Positions 11,618-21,489 of a stretch of DNA of 64,000 nt are shown here, piece after piece (the first letter of the stretch is position 1; each line of letters begins with the position of its first letter). The translations under genes and the position numbers were made by a program. The DNA comes from Lepidostoma basale (Eukaryota > Arthropoda > Insecta > Trichoptera > Lepidostomatidae). The DNA is taken from NCBI GenBank assembly GCA_022606425.2, contig JAHDVF020001468.1:1426001-1490000 (forward strand). The letters are read 5' to 3'. Under the pieces are notes generated by a model, which did not search any database, was not told the origin of the DNA, and saw nothing but the letters and a program-made list of their open reading frames with translations.

Positions 11618-11867
11618 AATCAAATGATCTTACTGAAATCTCTTGATGGAAGTTCATTTTAAATAATAATTAAATAAAATGATGTTTTTTAACTACTTCC
11701 ACTTTTGTTATTATTTCGACAGCGACCGGTTTCGCCAGGCTCGCTGACATCGACAGACTGGTGACCAGTCTGTCGATGCCAGCGAGCCTGGCGAAACCGG
11801 TCGCTGTCGAAATAATGACAAAAGTGGAAGTAGTTAAAAAACATCGTTTTATTTAATTATTAAAAGT
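11618..11867. mobile_element. palindromic hammerhead-like element, second copy
   Basis: Same family as 5553. The plus-strand motif is complete at 11766-11806: CAGT, CTGTCGA, T, GCCAG, CGAGC, CTGGC, GAA, ACCGGT, C, GCTG. The opposed copy is at about 11722-11760. Left flank holds the complement of ATGAACTTCCATCAAGAGAT. Arms are separated by only a few bases. Confidence 0.65.
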
Positions 11868-11984
11868 AATAATGTTAAACCATTTTCAACCAATTGGGTG
11901 AATCGTAAATTTATGAAATTAATTCGAAATTGAATCGAAAATAATAAACTGTTCATTTCTTCTCCTTCTTCTTAAATTAACTGT

Positions 11985-12480
11985 TTCTTAAGAGGGATTG
12001 ACCTCCTGCGAAGTCGATTCCCAACTGTCAATTCATCTCTTTGGTGGTCTCCCGGGGGTCGTCGACATTGGGGTTGGTCGCGCAGACAGTGAGAGAGGGA
12101 GTCTAGATGGGTTAATCACACGTGTGCATACCAATTGACATCTTCGACCTCGCATATTTCCATTATCCTTGTATTTCTTATTCTGTCACACTTATACTGT
12201 GACATTCTCAGTGCGTTTTATGGTATCCGCCCTACAATCGATTCCATATGACACGATGGGTCACACACAGTTTTATAAATCTCATACTTTACTGCTGATC
12301 TTCAAGTCAGGGTTTTTCCAGGTTGAGTTTTTAAAACGTCTTGAGATGACCCATCACTTCACATGTTTGATTCGTTTGCCCACACAAGTCGACACCCAGA
12401 TGCTAGAACTTTTTCCCGTGTTCCACTGAAACACCTTCCACAGACACGCTACGTCCCACCAGAATTCGAGAGAATAGTAT
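11985..12480 (-). mobile_element. LINE family C 3' end, decayed
   Basis: Minus strand near 11990-12060 gives GRPPKR and DSWESTSQEVNP with a stop between them. Upstream to about 12480 there is only broken coding sequence. The apparent plus-strand ORF at 12169 is a shadow. Confidence 0.55.
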
Positions 12481-12632
12481 TCTCTTAATGTTTGCTACTT
12501 ACAAAATCATGTTGTATTTTTGACTAGTAAGAGGCATGCGTTCAAAAGTACAGGTTTTCCTCGGTCTCGGTAAATATGACAGCGTCGCGACGCGTCGTCC
12601 GCATAGTAGGATGTCTATGATCTCCTCTCCCT

Positions 12633-12819
12633 GTCTGTATCCTTTATTCAGTATATACAGTCTGTATCCTTTATTCAGTATATACAGTCTATATCCTTTA
12701 TTCAGTATATACAGTCTGTATCCTTTATTCAGTATATACAGTCTGTATCCTTTATTCAGTATATACAGTCTGTATCCTTTATTCAGTATATACAGTCTGT
12801 ATCCTTTATTCAGTATATA
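12633..12819. repeat. 27-bp minisatellite, seven units
   Basis: Units of GTCTGTATCCTTTATTCAGT plus ATATACA, nearly identical (one unit has CTATATCC). The last unit lacks two bases. No spacers, so not CRISPR-like. The open frame through it (YPLFSIYSL repeats) arises because 27 is divisible by three. Confidence 0.93.
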
Positions 12820-12938
12820 ATTATTAAATACGTATTTTTTTCCATTGCCAAATTATGGTTCAATACGGCAGTTTATAAATATTTCAAATATGTTGTGATG
12901 GTACCTGCTATACGGTTTCTGCGTTTTCTCTTCTCTGG

Positions 12939-13400
12939 TTTCAATCCTGGGATTGGTTTGCAGCAATTTCCTCCATTATTCTCTTCCATTTTTCCCTGTC
13001 TTGTGCGGCTCTTTTGAGATCTGCATATGATGAGCAGCGCACGTCCACCAACAGGTCCTCCAGGTACTCTCGGCGTGGGCGTCCCCTAGAGTTTGTCCCC
13101 TCGATCATACCCTCCATTATGGCATGCAAGAGACCTTCTTGACGTATTACATGGCTGATCCATCTTGCACGCCTTTCGGACAAGGTCCTGAGCAGGTGCC
13201 TTCCTCCTTCGATTCCTTGAAGAACTTCCTCATTCGTGATGTGGTCTCTCCAGGAAATTCCAAAGAGTCTTCTATGGGACCACATCTCAAAAGCCTCTAG
13301 TCTCCGCTTATCCCTTTCGGATAGGCACCATGTCTCGCAGCCGTACATCAAGACACTCCATACATAGGTCTTGATGAGGAGTATTCTCAGTTTTAGGTCT
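12939..13400 (-). mobile_element. LINE family D 3' end (likely SINE partner)
   Basis: Minus strand, open for 136 codons: MMYGCETWCLSERDKRRLEA, RRLFGISWRDHITNEEVLQG, RRARWISHVIRQEGLLHAIM, EGTNSRGRPRREYLEDLLVD and WKRIMEEIAANQSQD, then a stop. The last 28 bases (complement of GCAAACCAATCCCAGGATTG) also form the 3' end of the tRNA-headed SINE of this window. Confidence 0.83.
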
Positions 13401-14079
13401 ATATTATTTGATTCTGCGTTTTAATTGGTTGTAAAGATGAACTCTTTTGAAATTTTAAATCTTGTAATAGTAAAGAATACATACAAGCGTATACTTTAAG
13501 GGCGCTGGTGCAATCAAGTTTTTCGGATTTGCACCAGGAAAGGCGTTACTCATTCTTAATACTGCCGTTTTATGGAATCGACTGACCCAGTAAAACCCTT
13601 TACCGTCGCATTCCGTCCAATATAATACGACCTCGATAGTTGTTTCGCTATAAAAATATATCACGTAGCTCCATTCTGGAATATTCTCGAGTGACTGGAA
13701 TGTTTGAGCGCATTTTTTACGCATTTCGGAGGGGAATCGCTTCACAAAACATTCTTTTTTTAAATATTTTTTTAGAGATACGTGATGTTTACATTTTCTC
13801 TAGCACACTTCTGCCTACTGCGTACATATTATAGTGCTCTTGTGAACGTGGAAAATACATGCACCCTCTACTTTTAAAACCCTATTCCGAATGGTGGCTA
13901 AAAGTGACATAGATTTTATACAAAATAAAATATGTTTAAAAAATACTTTCACAAGCTTATTATTATTATTATTGTTAAAAGATTCATCGGTATCGCTGGC
14001 ATCGTATATTTTCGAAATGTTTTCGCTTTTTGATTTTTTGCATACTTTAAATAAACAATTAAAAAATTTAAATTAACTA
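13401..14079. other. unassigned sequence
   Basis: Short frames on both strands only. An ATT run is at 13960-13975. Nothing supported. Confidence 0.4.
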
Positions 14080-14225
14080 GCAATTTCACCGTTTTTTCGA
14101 AGGGGTAGGCAGAGAGGACGGATCGCTATTATACCCTGATATACCTCTCGAGAATCTTCTATATTTATACATCACGACATGGTCGCTCATCGATTTTTCT
14201 TGGTCGTGCCATATTTTGTTTGATA
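14080..14225 (-). mobile_element. LINE family A 3' scrap
   Basis: Contains the complement of the 3'-terminal hairpin (CGAAGGGGTAGGCAGAGAGG) and degraded C-terminal codons. No open frame. Confidence 0.65.
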
Positions 14226-14304
14226 TATATCCGCATTTTTTTTAATCAGTGGAGTAGTACTTGTTTACACCTGATCGTAATGAGCACGTACCATGCAACC
14301 TTTG

Positions 14305-14375
14305 CAAGGCAAATCATGTCATTCCCATGAAAAGTAATAAAGCTTCTAGAAAACAGACGTTTTAATACATATTTA
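14305..14375 (+). mobile_element. half foldback of the 6673 family
   Basis: Contains TTGCAAGGCAAATCATGTCA, TTCCCAT and GCTTCTAGAAAACAGACGTT. Only one arm. Confidence 0.5.
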
Positions 14376-14419
14376 TTAAGTATTTGGTAATTGTATAGTT
14401 ACTAGTACACCCATGAATG

Positions 14420-14870
14420 CTTTAATGCGGCGGGGAATATAAAAATGGGTATGACATGTTTACGTACCTGCCTTACAATTCAAAATGTGGCTGGCATAAT
14501 AATAGAGCTAAAACCCCGCCGTACTCATGGTGGCCATTATAATGGCGCCCTCGTAACTCGGGCTCCACACAACTCCACTTCCCGCTAACTTGACATTAGC
14601 CCCGAGTGCAGCCGCGAGTAGGCGCCCGCCAGTGGTGGTCTCGGAGACATTTACTGGAGAGCATCATACTATCAAAAATCACGATTGACATAAGTCATAG
14701 ACGTTTAGCTTACTTACTTATACAGCCGATGTCGTCCACTGCTGGACATAGGTCTCCACCATACTCTCCTCACATTCCTATATTGTGCCATTCATTAACT
14801 AACCGGGTGCTTATATAGGAGATAGAACATTAAGCTCCTGATTTATGGGACATGGGTCCAATCCTCGTCA
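14420..14870. other. CpG and GC-richer unassigned stretch
   Basis: 14510-14660 is GC-rich (GGCGCCCTCGTAACTCGGGC, CCGAGTGCAGCCGCGAGTAG) in AT-rich surroundings. 14715-14770 (ACAGCCGATGTCGTCCACTG) resembles the plus-strand text at 18550-18620 (CAGCTGTCTGTCGTCCACTG), a decayed LINE 3' region with GGCCTTTCCCAAAG-type wording. Confidence 0.35.
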
Positions 14871-14978
14871 TTCATATTAGTGAAAATACGCTTAGAAGAC
14901 AAATACTCTTGACTTTAGAGAGTATCTTGTTTTCCTAATATCGAATCCTCTCTCATGTGTTCCTGGTATCAAATAAAT

Positions 14979-15392
14979 GAGGGTATTATTTGCAAACCCG
15001 GCAAACTCCACTAACAATCAAAAGTGAGATATGAATTGGGTCTTATTCATAATACATTTGCACACAATTTTTATTGATTTTCAGTTTCAAATTCGGCTTC
15101 ATTCTGAAGAATTTTGCTATTAAAATATAGGGTTTGTTGCAAACATGGCAACCTCCACTTGAGTGTTGCAAAGCTGATAAAACTCCTAAATGAAATTCAT
15201 TATTTTACCTTAATTATCAACATAATGATGATTATTTCATGGCTGATTACATTTAAAATACTAAGTGGTTGAGATGAAAAAAATAAATATCGTAAAAAAG
15301 CGCATTTTCAATACGCTATCGGTATCAGTTTGATTGCGATTTACTCAAAACATCTAATGATGGAGTTTGCCAGGTTTGCAACCAATACCCTC
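14979..15392. mobile_element. MITE with GAGGGTATT ends, copy 1
   Basis: 414 bp. Inverted ends of about 32 bp (GAGGGTATTATTTGCAAACC; GGCAAACTCCA further in). Flanked by the direct 4-bp repeat AAAT (14975-14978, 15393-15396). A second copy, closely similar along its whole length, lies at 60680-61084. Four-base duplications occur in Sola and Chapaev elements, but the superfamily is not certain. Confidence 0.85.
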
Positions 15393-15439
15393 AAATAATG
15401 TTGTTATTTGAAATTTCGTGCTAGAAGTTCATTGTAAAT

Positions 15440-15650
15440 AATGATAATATTGTTTTTGTAAAAAATATTTTTAATATGTATATTTAGTTAAAATCCACTG
15501 ATGTTTTATGTCTTCGACTGGTTTCGGCAGTTCGCTGCCATCTTCTGGCGATACACCAGAAGGTGGCAGCGAGCTACCGAAACCGGTCAAAGACACAAAA
15601 CATCAGTAGATTTTAACTAAATATACATTTTGAATATATTTTTAGTTTTT
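15440..15650. mobile_element. palindrome with a variant hammerhead-like motif
   Basis: Arms start TTTAGTTAAAATC(C/T)ACTGATG and meet around TTCTGGCGATACACCAGAA. The minus-strand motif of the left arm reads CAGAAGA, T, GGCAG/CTGCC, GAA, ACCAGT, C (U4 changed to A). The right arm is further decayed (CAGAAGG). Sits inside the split LINE tail 14870-15765. Confidence 0.5.
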
Positions 15651-16217
15651 TAAATTTATTTTCATTATTTTTCTTGTATTATATTGTACTCAATATATGC
15701 CTAAAACATTAACATTGTTTGTAATGTCTGTTGAGAAAATAAACTGATTTGGTTTGAATCCTTAAGACGACGCAGCTCCTTCTACTTTTTAATGATTTAT
15801 TATTTCTACTAATTTTGAGGATTTAATTCGAAAGCCATATTTTCATACTTCGTTGACATGATGTAATTTATAACAGTTTTTGTCAATAAAAATAATGTTT
15901 TTTCCACGTATGGGTTTATTTTCCTCGAAAAGTTTTTAAACTGTCATCAACGGGAGAACGGCGTAAACCGCAAAAAAAAAACATCCACGTCCACTGTATT
16001 AGCGCTTTAAGGTTATCGTTTTTATTTATTTATTGATGAAAACTTTTGCTTTTAAAAGTTATTTAGGAGTGGCATATTTCAGTAAGGAGCGACATGGAAC
16101 GGCATTTTCAATTGTTACTCCAGTATTATAAAGAAAACGGTAGATTTTTTTCAATTCAAAGTACTTACCATAGAGTTTTACATCATTGTTCAAGAAACAC
16201 TTTTTTCATGATATAAT

Positions 16218-16765
16218 ATAATAAATTGGATAACTTACAGAGCGCCATTTTTATGAATTACTCATCTCCAGGGCGCTGTAGAAAATGCTTTGTTTTATGA
16301 ACTAGTTAAAATAGGAAACATATTCAGTGTGAGGGCTGCACCTGACGTAGTCGATCAATCCTTCTTATCAGGAAAGGTGTGTTTTGTGTCTCGATCTAAA
16401 CTTTGACTGATTCTCAATGCACTTGAGGTCTGCTGGAAGATTGTTTCAGGCTGAAAGTCGCCAAAGCTTGTGCTGGGACAGCGTTTTGGCACAGTCAATC
16501 TACCAATCGCCGAAGACTTAGCTGATCGCAATGTAGTCTGTCTGGCATTCAGGTTCTCGTTGATGCATAGTTCAGATATATAAGCAGGTGCCATTCCATG
16601 CAACGCCTTAAAGACTGTCCAACAAAGCTTGTAATGTATCCTTTCTGGACATTTCAGCCAATGGAGCTCCTTAAGATGCTGTGTTATATGACAACTTTTT
16701 GGCACACCTCTTATCAGTCTTGCTGTCGCATTGAAAGCAGATTGGAGTTTATTAGTTTGCTGTTT
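16218..16765 (-). mobile_element. LINE family F 3' end
   Basis: Minus strand: MPKSCHITQHLKELHWLKCP, RIHYKLCWTVFKALHGMAPA, ISELCINENLNARQTTLRSA and FGDFQPETIFQQTSS. It is frameshifted before the AFAVAGP region and ends with the same GCGCCCTGGAGATGAG 3' UTR and AATTTATTATATTATAT tail. Confidence 0.8.
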
Positions 16766-16796
16766 GGGAATGTTACCGTAGACTCTAGTATGTCAG

Positions 16797-16870
16797 AAAA
16801 TAATAGTGTGGCGGTCTATTATTTTTGTCAACATCTTCGGGGAGGCGGCATGTGATGGTTAGTAAGTTAT
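16797..16870 (+). mobile_element. LINE family A 3' scrap
   Basis: Last 70 bases of the family: GTGTGGCGGTCTATTAT followed by a decayed hairpin, GTGATGG and one TTAGTAAGTTA tail. Confidence 0.6.
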
Positions 16871-17292
16871 CATAACTCTTTCCGCTCTTTTTGAACGTAA
16901 ACAATCGGAATGAAATTGGTGTGTTACTGAGATTTAATTTTATTATTTTTTATAGTTTTTAGTAACGATCATCTTCCGCCACTGCTGATAAACTACTTTG
17001 AAAAGTGCATACTCCAATTTTCGTAGTCTACCCCTCCATATACCACCGCGGGGAGCTGCCGAGCCGGAGGAGATATTAACCGAGCGTACTATATCGATCA
17101 ATTTCAGATCAGAATATTTTCTCACCTGAAGAAATTTTCGTTTTATTTTTTTCTCCAACATTGGTAAATATATTTTTAAATGTAAATTAATAAATATGTT
17201 TATTATTTTAGTGGTAAATTTAACGTAACATATTTATGTCAATTACTGCGTATTGTGATAGTTAATAGGCTTACATTTAAATTGCTTACCTG

Positions 17293-17635
17293 TGACGATC
17301 CGTCCTCTCTGCCTACGCCTCCAATAAACGGCGCTATGATTTGTTGATTACTGCGTTTCAATTGCAGTATTTAAAAAAAAAAAACTAACTTACCATCACG
17401 CCGTCTCTCCGACGAGGGTAGACAGGAAAAATAAACCGCCACAATGTTCATTCCCGTCATACATCTGTCGCTCCATCAACATTCATCCATCTTATCATGC
17501 ACGCTTGTCGATTTTTCCGACCCCTAACGTGGTCAAAATTTAATATTTTGCTGACTTGATTGTGCCACGTTTTCCCCTTTATTTCTTGTTTCATTTACAT
17601 TGTTTACGTATACTTTCTTTATCATTATTTGTAGT
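17293..17635. mobile_element. two opposed LINE family A 3' ends
   Basis: A short + strand end at 17293-17345 (GATCCGTCCTCTCTGCCTAC, then ACGGCGCTATGAT) is followed by a minus-strand end at 17387-17635 (complement of TGGTAAGTTAGTT, then the hairpin and degraded C-terminal codons). Confidence 0.6.
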
Positions 17636-17720
17636 ATTTATTATGTATAATATATGTTTCGCGGAACATGTAGTTTTCCATGAGCCGCAAAAACCTTTGG
17701 CAAATGAATAAATTATATAG

Positions 17721-17935
17721 TATGTTTTCTAGAAGTATTATTATAACTAATGGTAATTACATGTTTTGACTTCCTAAGGCATTATCAAATGTAGACATTT
17801 GATAAAGCCTTAGAAAGGTGAAACATGTCATTCCCACCAATTACAACAAAACGTCAAGAAAACAGACGTTTTCATTCGTGTTAATTATTTAATATGGAAT
17901 TTTACGGGAAAGTTCAAGAAACAATAAATTAATTA
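17721..17935. mobile_element. foldback of the 6673 family, both arms
   Basis: TATGTTTTCTAGAAGTATTA to the left; CGTCAAGAAAACAGACGTTT to the right. The centre has the opposed motifs CCTAAGGCATTATCAAATG and CATTTGATAAAGCCTTAG with GTGAAACATGTC. Continues into TTAATTATTTAATATGGAAT, a flank shared with 29460 and 29625. Confidence 0.58.
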
Positions 17936-19610
17936 TGTTGATGGAAATTTTGAAATTTCCGTATTTCCAATTATGAAACTTGATTGTTTGCCTTCCCGTA
18001 ATACTTGAACTATTATAATTCATTTTCTCGACAGAAGATGGCACTAGAGAAGTTTCTAAATAAGAAAAATCAAAACTTTACCTCGCACAGTTTTCCAACA
18101 ATTGAAAGTTTATCGGACCTTTTGCTTTGAAAATTTCATGAGATAGGCCAATCCGGAGCGGCCTCCCGAGCTGTTCAATAGGTGTGATGGTCATACATTA
18201 TGTATTTTTATTTATAACGTTTTGGGCGTTCTCTCCTTTACATTGTTTTTTATGGTCATTGTGGCGTGCATGGCCTATCGTTGGTCATAAAACATGTTTT
18301 CATGGAATAGCTATTACACTATCGGTCCCTATTAATCTTTCATTCCTTATTTTAATTTAGTTTATGGCATTATGGCTTTACAATACAATTGTATCATTTC
18401 TAAAACAGAACAGTGCTAGTAGCCTTTGGTTTAATCACGTTTAATATTTTATCAAATCTGCATATAGTAGATTAAATGTATATTTAATATAAGCATTGTT
18501 TTCTTATAATCAGGTTATTTTTATTTATTTAAACCGTTTATATTTACATACTTATCAGCTGTCTGTCGTCCACTGCTGAATGTAGGCCTTTCCCAAAGCA
18601 CACCACTGCCACGTATTCATCCACATCCAGAAATCTTAACAATATCGCCGGTCCAGCGTGCAGAGGGACGTCTAACTACAGAATCCTGAGCGTGGTCTTC
18701 ACTCCCGTCTTTCCCGTCGACTGTCGGTTCTTCGACAAATATGGCCAGCCCATCGCCACTTCAGCCCGCCTATATCTTCAGACCCACCTCAGTTACATTG
18801 GTTCATTTATTATTCCGTCTATCAAGGTTATACCGAGCATGAGGCTTGTAGAATTTGATAGGCGAAAATTTGACGCAATTTCCCAATGGCAGCGTAACCC
18901 GACTGAATTCGTCGATTGGGTTCCTTCCCTGCTAATTGCGTGTATGATTGGATCATTTCTTAAAACATTTCATTTATGATTTCATTTCACTGTCGATCGC
19001 CAAGTAATTTTTTCGTTTGGGGTATTCTATTTTTATTTTATTTTAATATTATTTACATAATATTTAAAATACGTACATAGATAAGTACGGAAGGATTTAT
19101 TCCATTTATTTAAATCAGTTATTTTTTTCGTTTCAAAAAGATTTTGGTTATTTCCGAAACAATAGTATATGTATGTATTTTTTTTAATTTTCAATGCCCT
19201 ATTTATTAATTTCATGAAACTATGTTAAACCCAAATTCATGGTATTATTTGTCCACTCCAACATATGTATCATTTGTCCACTCCAATTTCATTCGCTATT
19301 ATTGCCTTATACCCCTTATCGATATTTAATATTAAATAAATGTATATTGATCTTGCCGCACGTATGATAAGATATTATTGTTATATCTTCAATCGGCGGA
19401 GGACCCTTCCCTCGAGGCCTCTCGATTACCTCATCCAGGTAGAGTCCTCTGCTGGTCCGGTGTGACTCAATTCGGCGCCCGATTCGCAAGGCGTTGTAAT
19501 GGAGAGTTTATTTACATATTTTTATAATGTGTCTTCAATTATGTTTGTCCTGTGTGATTTTTTTTTTCTAGATTATTCATGCGCATATACCAACTCAATT
19601 ATTGAAATTT
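17936..19610. other. mostly unassigned, with one decayed LINE-like part
   Basis: 18550-18990 reads like the common LINE C-terminal block on the minus strand (complement of GCGACCAACAACGT...-type text is not clear; CGTCCACTGCTGAATGTAGG and CCGGTCCAGCGTGCAGAGGG are visible). The 95-codon plus frame at 18692 is probably its shadow. The rest is AT-rich. Confidence 0.35.
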
Positions 19611-19620
19611 ATATTTAACA

Positions 19621-20105
19621 GTTGAGCTGAAAAGTTCGTAGCTTTAGAGTCTCAGCTAGATCAACTTCACTTTACGATCATTCAAAAAAATATTGTGGAC
19701 TTTTTTTGATGTGTTCGTCAGTAACATCTTCTTTCGGGCGTCCAATGTGTGCATCGTCTTCGATGCTCATTTCGCCCCGTTTAAATTGAGCAAACCACTT
19801 CTCAACAGTTGATTTTCTGGTGCAAAGTCTGAAATATATTTATCAAGCCAAGCCTTGGCTTCAACAGAATTTTTTTTTTTTGCCAAAAAGCAATGCTTCA
19901 TTAACACACGAAATTCTTTTTAATTCCATTTTTTTCACAATAACAAAAATAGTTTCACTCACAATACTATATCTCACGAACCAATTGTCCGAAAGCTGGC
20001 AAATTTATACACGGATCTTTTCAAGGTTGGTACTAACTAAAAATCATATGGATTTAATTATAGTGACGCTATCTATGTGTCAGCCTACGAACTTTTCAGC
20101 CCAAC
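19621..20105 (-). mobile_element. internally deleted mariner remnant
   Basis: About 485 bp with inverted ends (GTTGRGCTGAAAAGTTCGTA). A TA follows the right end; the matching left position reads CA. The minus strand at 19690-19835 still encodes VEKWFAQFKRGEMSIEDDAH and IGRPKEDVTDEH, the N-terminal helix-turn-helix of a mariner transposase. The catalytic part is missing. Different family from the copy at 49323. Confidence 0.8.
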
Positions 20106-20423
20106 TATTTATGACAAAAGTTTGAGGGAAACTAATATGTATAAAGCAGGTGAAACTCTAGTATCGAACCACTAAAAATCAAAATTTAAAAAAAAAAAAA
20201 AATTTAAACAAAATTACCATTTTTTCAAAAATTATATATGAATATGTAAGAGATAATAAAAATTAAAACCCATTGTATTTAACACGAACCTCCAAGAATA
20301 CCTGTAATACCAATAGTTAAATTCAGAAAAATTTTACATAAACATTTGAAGATTATTTTTGTATAGAATCATGTTTACCACCCCTGATCTGTATGTATAT
20401 AAAGGACTAAGTTTACAATAGTG

Positions 20424-20572
20424 TTACCAGTCTGTCGATGCCAGCGAGCCTGGCGAAACCGGTCGCTGTCTAAATAAAGACAAAAGTGGAAGTAGTTAAA
20501 AAACATCGTTTTATTTAATTATTATTTAAAATGAACTTCCATCAAGAGATTTCAGTAAAATCATTTGATTAT
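20424..20572 (+). mobile_element. single-arm hammerhead-like element
   Basis: One arm only of the 5553/11618 family: motif at 20428-20468 with CTGTCGA, helix II GCCAG/CTGGC, GAA, ACCGGT, C, GCTG. Followed by the shared right flank up to TTTGATTATC. Shows that the palindrome is built from two of these units. Confidence 0.62.
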
Positions 20573-20837
20573 CATTATGTATTTAATATTGATGTAAACT
20601 TCAATTTAATATATGATCTGTATCTTTTGTAATATATCAAAGAATCAACGAACACACACTCGAGATTCTGATTCCCACGACTTATTAATCTAACCAAAAT
20701 CAGACGTAGCAGGCAAAGAGTTAATCTCTCACATTTTACGAACGGAATTGTATTTTCAGTTTTGAAATCATAAAATATGTCTTCTAAGTTCGCCATACTT
20801 TGTGTTGTAGATGTTTTATTTGTCTTTTTTTTATATA

Positions 20838-21010
20838 CTTTGTATATACGAGTACAACACTAACTTTTAAAATAATTTAAACCGGTCCTTCCTCAGTGAT
20901 ATGTATCTTTATAATATCACTGAGGAAGGACCGGTTGTCCGAAACATGTCTGGTACGTAATTTAATTTTTTTTAAAGTTAGTGTTGTGTATACCAAGTAT
21001 ATAATAATAA
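20838..21010. mobile_element. palindromic element carrying the 20915 hammerhead
   Basis: Outer arms AACACTAACTTTTAAAATAA and TTTTTAAAGTTAGTGTT, inner arms ACCGGTCCTTCCTCAGTGAT and complement. The right half has the complete ribozyme; the left half lacks the GAAAC part. Confidence 0.55.
20915..20955 (+). ncRNA. hammerhead ribozyme fold, consensus core
   Basis: Read 5' to 3': helix I strand TATCA (20915-20919), CTGAGGA (20920-20926), one extra A (20927), helix II GGAC/GTCC (20928-20931, 20937-20940), GAA (20941-20943), self-complementary helix III ACATGT (20944-20949), C at the cleavage position (20950), helix I return TGGTA (20951-20955; five pairs with one G-U). All conserved core bases are present. 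The extra base after A9 is known in one viroid hammerhead. Helix III of three pairs without a loop suggests action as a dimer, as in Penelope-like elements. The left neighbour (20880-20902) is an inverted copy of the helix I to helix II part. Confidence 0.6.
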
Positions 21011-21402
21011 AAAAAACACATAAAACATGTATTTGTCATTACATGAGTGCAAAAAAAAATCGTTGTTTATGTACATATATTCAAATTGAATATTATAGAT
21101 GTGCGGTGCCCACGGACCTGATACTTTGACCCATAATAATACAGCAGTTCGTACACGCGTGAGTGATTTTCCGTCCCAGCAGATACCAACAATTCTATCT
21201 CCGGGACAGGAGCCCGAATCTGTTATACCTAATGTATCAATTTAATTTCTTGACCCGCTGGGTCCTGCCCGCCCCAGAGCACGTGATCTCAACCTGGAAA
21301 TTATTTCATTGTTATCATATTGAAGATTCTGTTATCCCGCTTAACTGGAATAAACGAATGACACAAAGTTATGGCGAATATAAAATAAATTTAATAAACA
21401 AA

Positions 21403-21482
21403 TGACATTTGATAATGCCTTAGCATAGCGAAACATGTCTTTCCCATAAAGTACAATAGAAAACAGACGTTTTCATTCCATA
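21403..21482 (+). mobile_element. half foldback of the 6673 family
   Basis: ACATTTGATAATGCCTTAGC, GCGAAACATGTC and GAAAACAGACGTTTTCATTC. One arm, directly followed by LINE family A. Confidence 0.55.
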
Positions 21483-21489
21483 AGATTCA

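Larger units (their letters stand above)
14870..15765 (+). mobile_element. LINE 3' tail split by a MITE and a foldback
   Basis: 14870-14978 and 15665-15765 together match the continuous tail at 31057 and 61625. The gap holds the GAGGG MITE (14979-15392) and a hammerhead-like palindrome (about 15440-15650). This gives a relative age order: tail first, insertions later. Confidence 0.55.

Noticed and set aside
12633..12819. CRISPR-like array
   Set aside because: Repeats are directly adjacent with no spacers, in a eukaryotic genome.
12536..12820. 94-codon frame with LYPLFSIYS repeats
   Set aside because: Product of a 27-bp tandem repeat whose unit length is divisible by three; no start context or conservation.
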